A stretch of 64,000 nt of DNA from Acidobacteriota bacterium (lineage in GTDB: Bacteria > Acidobacteriota > Vicinamibacteria > Vicinamibacterales > UBA2999), in NCBI GenBank assembly GCA_030697165.1, contig JAUYQQ010000008.1:67001-131000 (forward strand), read 5' to 3'. Positions 57,454 to 64,000 of the stretch are shown piece after piece. Below the pieces are notes generated by a model that saw only the letters and a program-made list of their open reading frames with translations, did no database searches and had not been told where the DNA came from. A program made the translations under genes and the position numbers. The first letter of the stretch is position 1; each line of letters begins with the position of its first letter.

Positions 57454-60099
57454 CTACTTCTTGAGCAGCGCCGGCCAGTTGACGATGACGGAAATCGACG
57501 GCGGCGGCGCGTTGCGGTCGTTGACGTAGATTAGGAACCGCTGGCCATCGGCGGACACCGCGTAGGGAAAACGATGGCCGCTCCCGAGCGGTCCCGCCAC
57601 CGCTGTCTGAAACAAACGAATTGGCGTGCCGGCCCGGAACCCCTTTGCGGCATCGATGGAGACCGCCATCAGCTCGCGCGTGGGGCTGAGGAAAAACAGC
57701 TCTCTGCCGTCGGCGCGCCAGCGGCCATCGGTCGCCCCATCGGTGGACACCTGCCACTTCTCGCCAGTCTGCGGCCACGGCTGCACGTAGATCTCGGCCC
57801 GGCCGGATTCATCGGAACTGTATGAAATGAAACGCCCATCCGGCGAGAACTGCAGTTCGAGCGATGTGAATGCATCCGCCACAATCGGCGTGGGCGTCAG
57901 GCTTGCCCCAGCTTCGTAGCCGATCAGGTCTTGTGTGCCACCCTCGAGCACGACAATGCTCTTGCCGTCAGGCGACCAGGCCATCACCGGCGTGCTGCCT
58001 GGCGTTTCCATCATCAGCTCCTCGCTGGTCGCACCGCCAAGGCTCTTGCGAAACACATCCGCGGCACCTTTCCGGTTCGAGGAGAAGACGAGGGTCCTGC
58101 CGTCGGGCGACCACACCGGGTCTGAATCGTCGGCAGGGTCCGTCGTGAATCGGGACACCGCGTCGCGAGCGAGGTCGTACAGCCAGATGTCGCGGGTGGC
58201 GCCCTCGTAACACTCCATCGCCACTCGCCGGTAGTCGCGCGAGAGCTCTGGATTCCGGCAATGGCGGGTGAGCTTGAGTTGGGCACCCTCTGTTCCGCGC
58301 CGGTCGAACCACGTGAGCTGCGTGACCTCGCTGGCCGCATCGTTGCGCACGGCCAGCACGCCGGTCTGGGATGCCGAGAACAGGCGACCGCCAAGACCGC
58401 CGCGCGTCCGTATCCCGCTACTGATCACCTTCGGCGGTCCCTCGACGACGGCACCAACCGGGTCGAACTGCCAGGCAAGTAACTGCTGCCCCCGCACGGC
58501 GAGGAGCCAGTTCGGCGCCGCGAAGGCGGGTTGACTTCCCTTCTCCAGGGCGCGGGGTGGTTCGGAACCATCAAGTTTGGCTATGAAGATGTCGCCCGTC
58601 GGATCACTGGCCTCGCCGATCAGTAACTGCTTCCCATCGGGCAGCGCCCAGGGCCACTGCAGCAAACGCAACGTCTCGCTGGCTTCAATCACAGTGTGCG
58701 CCGGCGCACCCGGTGCGCGAATGGCGATCAGGCGGCCGTCTGTCACGCGCAGAAGTTCCCCGGAAGGCGACCAACTAACTCCGCCGAAAGCGGCGCCCCG
58801 ATTCGACATGGCTTCCAGCCGGGTGTCGTCAATGGCGAGCTTGTGGAGAGTGGACTGGCGGGCAAACACAATCCAATCGCTGTCGGGCGACCAGGCGGCC
58901 CAGCCCGTCGCGCCTTGGGTGCTGCTGAGGCGGCGTAGTGTGCCGGTCGCCAGGTCTTTGACGTACCAGTACGCGATGCCCTGGTCGAAACCCCTGAGCA
59001 GGATACTGCGGCCGTTTGGCGACACGGCGAAGTTCGGCGGGTCTTCCAGGGCCACGCCGTCGGCCGGCGTGATCAGGAACGTGTATGCCCGATCACTGTC
59101 CTGGGCTGCGGTCGGCGCGCTACTGGTCATCCACGCGGCGCCGCCCGCGAACGTCACTGCCGCGCCGGCAACAAAGGTTGCCACCAGGCGTAGCCACGGT
59201 GTGCGCACCGGGGCCGACGGGGACAGGGCAACGACATCATGAGCGCCACCCTCGCTGAGCTCGAGGCGCGCATCACCGATGTCCTGCAGCCGCTGCTTGC
59301 GATCGCGCGCGAGGCAATGGCGCAGCAGACGACGAACCGACGCCGGCGTTTCGTTCGGCAGCCGCGACCAGTCAACGTCGGTCTTCAGCACACTCGCCAG
59401 CGTGTCGGATACCGTCTCACCATCAAACAGTCGCTGCCCGGTCAGCATTTCGTAGAGCACGACGCCGAACGCCCAGATGTCGGCGCGCTTGTCGACGATG
59501 GCGCCGCGGGCCTGCTCGGGTGACATGTAGGCGGCGGTGCCGAGGATCATCCCCGCCTGCGTCGCGTGGATCGACAAGGTCGGGGAGTTCATCGCATTCG
59601 CGGTCGACGAGCCCGGCGGGTCCATTGCCTTGGCCAAGCCGAAGTCGAGCACCTTCACGGTGCCGTCGGTGCGCACCTTGATGTTTGCAGGCTTGAGATC
59701 GCGGTGGATGATCCCCTGCCCGTGGGCGGCTTCGAGCGCCTCGGCGATCTGCCTCGCGAGCGGCAGCGCGTCATCAAGAGCAATGGCGCCGCGCGCGATT
59801 CGCTCGGAAAGGTCTTCACCCTCGACCAGTTCCATCACGAGCGCAGTCGTGGAGCCGGACCGCTCCAAACCATAAATCGCCGCGATGTGCGGATGATTCA
59901 GGGCCGCGAGGACCTCAGCTTCGCGCTGGAAACGCGCCAGCCGTTCCGCGTCGCCGGCCACCGAGTCTGGCAGCACCTTGAGCGCGACCTGGCGCTTGAG
60001 GTTGGTGTCGGTCGCCCGATACACCTGGCCCATACCACCCTCGCCGAGCAGGCCGAGGATCTCGTAGGCGCCGATCCGGGAGCTTGGTGGAAGCGCCAT
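57454..60099 (-). CDS. Ser/Thr protein kinase with WD40/TolB-like sensor
   Basis: 881 residues. An active Hanks-type kinase domain spans about 10-285: glycine loop GEGGMGQVY, Lys41 in VALKVL, HRDLKPANIKV (132-142) and DFGLAK (152-157), with APE-equivalent YMSPEQARG. One membrane helix follows near 303-323 (LVATFVAGAAVTFAGGAAWM). The external part is a beta-propeller of WD40-like PD40/TolB repeats (WSPDSDWIVFARQ, WSPDGRTLVFSSNRKG and FSPDGRFISYSSDESGRAEI). It probably senses an outside ligand and phosphorylates cytosolic targets, for example FHA proteins. Start ATG at 60099. GTCGGGAGG repeats flank the gene on both sides. Confidence 0.95.
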   Translation of the reverse strand: MALPPSSRIGAYEILGLLGEGGMGQVYRATDTNLKRQVALKVLPDSVAGDAERLARFQREAEVLAALNHPHIAAIYGLERSGSTTALVMELVEGEDLSERIARGAIALDDALPLARQIAEALEAAHGQGIIHRDLKPANIKVRTDGTVKVLDFGLAKAMDPPGSSTANAMNSPTLSIHATQAGMILGTAAYMSPEQARGAIVDKRADIWAFGVVLYEMLTGQRLFDGETVSDTLASVLKTDVDWSRLPNETPASVRRLLRHCLARDRKQRLQDIGDARLELSEGGAHDVVALSPSAPVRTPWLRLVATFVAGAAVTFAGGAAWMTSSAPTAAQDSDRAYTFLITPADGVALEDPPNFAVSPNGRSILLRGFDQGIAYWYVKDLATGTLRRLSSTQGATGWAAWSPDSDWIVFARQSTLHKLAIDDTRLEAMSNRGAAFGGVSWSPSGELLRVTDGRLIAIRAPGAPAHTVIEASETLRLLQWPWALPDGKQLLIGEASDPTGDIFIAKLDGSEPPRALEKGSQPAFAAPNWLLAVRGQQLLAWQFDPVGAVVEGPPKVISSGIRTRGGLGGRLFSASQTGVLAVRNDAASEVTQLTWFDRRGTEGAQLKLTRHCRNPELSRDYRRVAMECYEGATRDIWLYDLARDAVSRFTTDPADDSDPVWSPDGRTLVFSSNRKGAADVFRKSLGGATSEELMMETPGSTPVMAWSPDGKSIVVLEGGTQDLIGYEAGASLTPTPIVADAFTSLELQFSPDGRFISYSSDESGRAEIYVQPWPQTGEKWQVSTDGATDGRWRADGRELFFLSPTRELMAVSIDAAKGFRAGTPIRLFQTAVAGPLGSGHRFPYAVSADGQRFLIYVNDRNAPPPSISVIVNWPALLKK

Positions 60100-60153
60100 C
60101 AGGATGAGGTGGCGAGATTATAGCTCTGCTGATCCTGACGCGAGCGCGCCACT

Positions 60154-60258
60154 CGTCGGGAGGGGACGGCTGGTCGGGAGGTGCTCCTGCGGTCCCGACA
60201 AGAGGTGCCCTCCCGTCGAGGAGTGCCTTCCCGACAAGGAGTGCCCTCCCGGCAAGAA
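60154..60258. repeat. GTCGGGAGG direct and inverted repeat, right of the kinase gene
   Basis: Two direct units (GTCGGGAGGGGACGGCTG and GTCGGGAGGTGCTCCTGC) followed by three inverted units of the form GACAAGGAGTGCCCTCCC. The array lies in the 165-bp gap between the kinase start and the DUF5916 gene stop, covering most of the kinase upstream region. Confidence 0.78.
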
Positions 60259-60264
60259 GTTTTC

Positions 60265-62826
60265 TTACATATTCAACCAGTAAGAAAACTTTACGAGAAA
60301 CGTGTTGTGCGACGGCGCCGAGAACACGCCGCTGAAGTCGCGGCCGAAGCGGAAGTCACCGACGTTCTCGTAGCCCTGCTTGCCCGCCTGCCACACCACG
60401 AACAGCGCCGAGCCGGGCTTGTACTCCCACCGCAGCACGTTGGTCGTGCGGAACGAGCGGATGTTGAAGTCCGGATTGCCGGTGTGTTCGACCGGGCGGT
60501 AGCGGTCGCCGTACTCGGGCGCGCGGCCGTCAACCAGTTCCTTGAAATTGGAGTAATCGCCGGCCGACACGAACGGCTCCGCATACACCTGCAGCGACAG
60601 GGTCGGCGTCATCGTGTAGTTGAAACGCGTGTTGATCGATACGGTCTTCTGGTCGATCCGGGCGAACAGGTAACGGGTCGCGCCGCTCTCCAGGGTCGAG
60701 TTTCTGACCCACTGCGACTGATCGTGGTTCACGCTGTAGCGCACGCCCATGCTGAGCGACATCGACGAAGAGGCGCGCCAGTTGAATCCAGGACTGAAGC
60801 CGTAGCGGGACGAACCAAGGCGGTCGCCGCCGAAGTCGCCGTTGTAATAGAACGACAAGTCCTTGCGGTTGTCGGTGTTGGCGTAATACCAGACGCTGTT
60901 GCCGGGATTGCCGAGCACGCCCGGTCCGCCACGGGTCACGCGGTCGCGGAACGGCGCCGCGTCGATGTTGTAGCCGCCGCCGATGCTGAAGAAGTTAGTG
61001 AACGTCCAGTGCGAGTTGAGGTTGATGCCCGAATACAACCGATCGCCACCAAAGTTCCAGGCCGCGTACTGGTTCAGGTTGAAATTGCGCGTCCGCACGT
61101 ACTTGCCGGGTGTGAAGTTGCGCCACTGGAACCAGTTGCTTACCGTCTTCTCGTCGGCGCGCCGCAGGAAGCCCAGGTCGTTGCTGTCGAAACCAGGGCT
61201 CTTGTAGCCGAAGTTCGAGTTGAACCGCGTACGCTCGCCCGAAATCTTGCCGAACCCAATGGCGCCGGCATGGCCCCGCAGGGTCGTCGCCGCGGCATCG
61301 ACCTCGACATAATCGGCATCGGGACGCTGATAGCCGTGAACAGTGTTCTGCTGCAGTCGCGTGATCGATTCCGGACTGCCTTCGATGCGGGTGCCGGCCA
61401 GGTAGCCACTGATGCTGTACATCCGTGACAACCGGAAGTCGTAGTCGAGGCCGGTCGCCAGCGCGTTGTCGGACAGGAACGAGGTATGAGCATCGTTCTG
61501 GCGGATCGTCGCGGTGGTCATCAGCCCGAGCGACGACTGGTTCGCGTACTCCTTGCGCGCACGCAACACCGTGAAGCTGCTGAGCGGTTCCACGGTCTGG
61601 CTGCGGTAGCCCACCGAGTCAGCGCCCGCTATCTCGGCATCTTCACGGGCAGTCACCGCCGTCAGCGCGCCGAGCGAGAACCCGGCGAGACGGCCCGTCA
61701 GCTTGCCGGCACCAATGATCGTGGCCGCGCCCGGCGCCTTCGAGAATTCACCTTCCCCGGCATTCGCCGACCCCTGCGGCGCACGGCCGATGCGCCGCGA
61801 GTAGAAGAGCCCGGTGCAGCTGCCGTCGTTGCAGTCCATGTTGAAACGGAACGTGCCGGACCCTTCGACGAAGAAGGGCCGCCGCTCGGGGAAGAACGTT
61901 TCAAAGGCATCGAGGTTCACCACGGCCGGGTCGGCTTCGACCTGGCCAAAGTCTGGGTTCGCCGTGGCGGTCAAGGTCAGGCCCGGCGTGACCGCGTACT
62001 TCATGTCGAGGCCCACCGTGGCGCCAGGATCGACCGACCGGTTGAGTGGGTCGTTCCCGGATACGGCCTGGGTCTCAAGCTTGCCAACGCTGTAGGGCAG
62101 CAGCTCGAACTTGTTCGGCGTGCCGACCGTCTTCAAGCCGCGCATCTCGCCGAACTGCGACACGAAGCCGTTGGCGTTACGCGACAGCAGCGGCCAGCTG
62201 GACGTCTCGGCGAGCCGGCCGACCTCGCGAATCACCGCGAACCCGACCGGGCCGCCCGAGAGCACATTGAAGCGCAGCTGCGAGAACGGAATCCGGAACT
62301 CGGCGCTCCAGCCGTCGCCATCCCTGGTGATCTCGACATCCCAGACCGCGTCCCAGCTCTCGTCGCTCTGGCCGTCGTTGAAGTAGTAGCGGTCGGACTT
62401 CACGCCGACCGGGTTGACGCCAAACTCGTAGGCCGAGCGCTTGTCGAAGTACGAGTCGATGACAATGCGGATCCAGTCCGACGGTGAGCGCTGATCGCGG
62501 CGGGTCAGGATGCCGACGAGCCGGCTCGCGTCGGTGTCGAAGGCACGGACCGCCACGTATACCGCATCCGCGTCGTACGCCACGCGGGCTTCGGTGCGCA
62601 TGGTCGGCGCCTCGCCCTCGGCCGGTTCGCGCTGCACGAACTCGTTGATCACGGGCGCCTGCTGCCAGATCTCTTCGTTCAGCTTGCCGTCCACGAGGAT
62701 GGGGCCATTCGCGGGGACAGCGACGGCTTCGATCGCCAGCGTGACGCGCCGCTCGTTGGCGGCCGTTGCGAACGTGGGGACGAGAAGGACAAGAGCGGCG
62801 CACAGGCCGCCACGCATGAATTGCAT
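60265..62826 (-). CDS. DUF5916 outer-membrane protein with CBM9-like domain
   Basis: About 853 residues. A signal peptide (GLCAALVLLVPTFATAAN) precedes a CBM9-like carbohydrate-binding domain, about 40-220 (GPILVDGKLNEEIWQQAPVI, AVYVAVRAFDTDASRLVGI and WSAEFRIPFSQLRF). The DUF5916 region follows (PDFGQVEADPAVVNLDAFET, FFPERRPFFVEGSGTFRF), then a beta-barrel ending in an aromatic C-terminal strand (FLVKFSYWLNM), as in outer-membrane proteins. It probably binds or passes oligosaccharide-like ligands. Start ATG at 62826; a GTG two codons upstream is possible. Confidence 0.9.
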   Translation of the reverse strand: MQFMRGGLCAALVLLVPTFATAANERRVTLAIEAVAVPANGPILVDGKLNEEIWQQAPVINEFVQREPAEGEAPTMRTEARVAYDADAVYVAVRAFDTDASRLVGILTRRDQRSPSDWIRIVIDSYFDKRSAYEFGVNPVGVKSDRYYFNDGQSDESWDAVWDVEITRDGDGWSAEFRIPFSQLRFNVLSGGPVGFAVIREVGRLAETSSWPLLSRNANGFVSQFGEMRGLKTVGTPNKFELLPYSVGKLETQAVSGNDPLNRSVDPGATVGLDMKYAVTPGLTLTATANPDFGQVEADPAVVNLDAFETFFPERRPFFVEGSGTFRFNMDCNDGSCTGLFYSRRIGRAPQGSANAGEGEFSKAPGAATIIGAGKLTGRLAGFSLGALTAVTAREDAEIAGADSVGYRSQTVEPLSSFTVLRARKEYANQSSLGLMTTATIRQNDAHTSFLSDNALATGLDYDFRLSRMYSISGYLAGTRIEGSPESITRLQQNTVHGYQRPDADYVEVDAAATTLRGHAGAIGFGKISGERTRFNSNFGYKSPGFDSNDLGFLRRADEKTVSNWFQWRNFTPGKYVRTRNFNLNQYAAWNFGGDRLYSGINLNSHWTFTNFFSIGGGYNIDAAPFRDRVTRGGPGVLGNPGNSVWYYANTDNRKDLSFYYNGDFGGDRLGSSRYGFSPGFNWRASSSMSLSMGVRYSVNHDQSQWVRNSTLESGATRYLFARIDQKTVSINTRFNYTMTPTLSLQVYAEPFVSAGDYSNFKELVDGRAPEYGDRYRPVEHTGNPDFNIRSFRTTNVLRWEYKPGSALFVVWQAGKQGYENVGDFRFGRDFSGVFSAPSHNTFLVKFSYWLNM

Positions 62827-62940
62827 AACCACGTGGAATAGACGGAATTGGAGATGGAAAGGTTGGGGGCGGGTCGGGCTGGCGTCTCCTGGGTGGCCTT
62901 CGAACCCAGGAAACGCTCCCGATTCAGCGAAAAGTAACGG
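62827..62940. other. Intergenic gap with hairpin
   Basis: 114 bp between the M61 stop and the DUF5916 start. CCTGGGT (62888-62894) pairs with ACCCAGG (62904-62910) around a 9-base loop, a weak terminator candidate for the M61 gene. No T-run is seen. Confidence 0.4.
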
Positions 62941-64000
62941 TTACTGCCCGGTCCACGCCATCAGCCGCGCCCGCTGCTCGGCGGTGGCCGTGGGCGAAAC
63001 TTCGAGACGCCACGGGCGGCCCGGATCGGCGCCCAGCGTGACCTCGAGCCGGGTCAACTTGTCGCGTCGGGCCACGAGCACCGAGATCTTGTCGCCCGGC
63101 TTGTAGAGCTCGAGGCGGGCGGCCAGCCCGTCGGCGCGAACGCGCACGTCATCGATCGCCAGGATTTCGTCATCCACGTTCAAGCCCGCGTCGATCGCGG
63201 GCGTGCCGCGGCGAACTGAAGTCACGACCAGCCGGCCGGCGTCGTTGCGGGTGCCGCCGCCGATGAACGCGCGGGCACTACGCGTGTCAACCGGGCGGAA
63301 GCGCAGGCCGAAGTAGTCGAGCGCTTCGCGGTAGTCCAGTTCGTCGGTCGACTCGGCTGCCGAGGCGAACCAGCCCCTCAAGTCGGTCCCCGCAGCCTCG
63401 CTCATCACCTGGTAGAACTGGCCGGGGGTGAAGCCCTTGTCGCCGGAGTAGCGCTGCATGGCCCACTGCATGCCGGTGTCGAGCGTGCGCGCGGCGTTGC
63501 TCGACTTGCGGATCTTCGCATCCAGCAGGAACGCGATCACCGCGCCCTTCGGGTAGTAGTTCACGCTGGTGTTGGCGGTGTTCTCGTCGGGACGATACTG
63601 CTTGATCCAGGTGTCGTACGACGACATGTCCACCGGCGTCACCAGGCGGCCCGGCGTGGTCTGCACCGCCTCGATCGCATCCGACAGGCCATCAAGAAAC
63701 TCGTCTCGGGTCGCCAACCCGGCGCGGCGCGGCAACACCTCCGCGTAGTAGTCGGTGAAGCCCTCGGCGACCCACAGCGTCTTGACGTAGTTCTCGTTCT
63801 CGTAATCGAACGGCCCCAGCTCCACCGGGCGCAGGCGCTTGATGTTCCAGGCGTGGAAGTGCTCGTGCGCCACCAGGCCCAGCCACCCCATGTAGGCGCG
63901 ATGGTTGCGCGTGGTGTAGCGGCCCGACATGGTCAGGAAGCTGTTCTTGTGCTCGAGGCCGCCGCCGGCTTCGACCACCATGTTCAGCATGTAGTAGTGC
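62941..64000 (-). CDS. M61-family metallopeptidase with PDZ domain, 5' end beyond window
   Basis: Exported glycyl aminopeptidase-like zinc peptidase; about 353 C-terminal residues are visible and the frame stays open to the right edge. GGGLEHKNS is family-typical. The zinc motif HEHFHAWNIKRLRP (HExxH) is followed by the third ligand Glu in LWVAEGFTDYYAEV. A C-terminal PDZ domain, about 235-330 (RLVVTSVRRGTPAIDAGLNV, then DDEILAIDDVRV), is the usual M61 arrangement. The missing N-terminus would hold the signal peptide and beta-domain. The ATG at 63990 is internal. Confidence 0.92.
   Translation of the reverse strand, partial: HYYMLNMVVEAGGGLEHKNSFLTMSGRYTTRNHRAYMGWLGLVAHEHFHAWNIKRLRPVELGPFDYENENYVKTLWVAEGFTDYYAEVLPRRAGLATRDEFLDGLSDAIEAVQTTPGRLVTPVDMSSYDTWIKQYRPDENTANTSVNYYPKGAVIAFLLDAKIRKSSNAARTLDTGMQWAMQRYSGDKGFTPGQFYQVMSEAAGTDLRGWFASAAESTDELDYREALDYFGLRFRPVDTRSARAFIGGGTRNDAGRLVVTSVRRGTPAIDAGLNVDDEILAIDDVRVRADGLAARLELYKPGDKISVLVARRDKLTRLEVTLGADPGRPWRLEVSPTATAEQRARLMAWTGQ

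Noticed and set aside
57092-57778. A 228-codon protein ending in the cory-CC-star sequence
   Set aside because: The upstream part is antisense-like shadow of the kinase gene end and a repeat; only the last 84 codons match a protein family.

Overview
The window is a high-GC, gene-dense bacterial chromosome segment that I place, by inference, in the Acidobacteriota, most likely the Vicinamibacteria. The pointers are an acidobacterial-type VWFA-related secreted protein, a Ser/Thr kinase fused to a WD40/TolB-like sensor, a carboxypeptidase-like-domain TonB receptor, a DUF5916 outer-membrane protein, several secreted hydrolases and many GTG/TTG starts. I saw no rRNA, tRNA, CRISPR array, complete insertion sequence, phage or plasmid backbone.

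Layout. 1-5.8 kb: acetyl-CoA synthetase (cut by the left edge), an ExeA-like ATPase, a membrane protein, inositol-3-phosphate synthase, a methyltransferase-like protein and an FHA protein. 5.9-9.7 kb: a TonB protein with an N-terminal helix-turn-helix, an FxLYD-like membrane protein, the VWFA protein and a BON protein behind a sigma-54-like promoter. 9.8-18.5 kb: lipoprotein, DNA polymerase I, small metabolic genes, DUF2161 and poly(A) polymerase. 18.5-22.2 kb: serine operon DUF1015-serA-serC. 22.2-28.3 kb: M23 peptidase, PEGA pseudokinase, RmuC, TPR and PilZ proteins. 28.3-31.6 kb: a coupled operon of lipoprotein, metallophosphatase, a secreted kinase-like protein and DUF4956. 31.7-36.3 kb: two gene relics, then a TonB receptor between two membrane proteins. 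36.4-48.8 kb: MFS, ENPP-like phosphodiesterase, thioredoxin-NHL protein, 4-alpha-glucanotransferase, aminotransferase, HEAT-cyclophilin, dipeptidyl peptidase III and a beta-CASP nuclease. 48.9-55.6 kb: sodium symporter with two micro-proteins, argininosuccinate-lyase-like enzyme and penicillin acylase. 55.6-64 kb: DinB, ArsA ATPase, cory-CC-star protein, Ser/Thr kinase, DUF5916 protein and M61 peptidase (cut by the right edge).

The most striking structure is not a gene. Most gene borders carry short low-complexity inverted repeats built from 7-19 bp near-tandem units. They fall into several unrelated sequence families: an AGGAG family with six copies, a CCACAGAGG family, a GTAGCCA family, a GTTCAACCACGGA family and others. 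They occur in divergent, convergent and tandem contexts, and often supply stop codons, start codons or terminal codons of neighbouring genes. A second class is short perfect hairpins with 4-base loops. Some sit between genes; others lie in frame inside coding sequences (VWFA protein, thioredoxin-NHL protein, beta-CASP protein), where they add short peptides not expected for the families.
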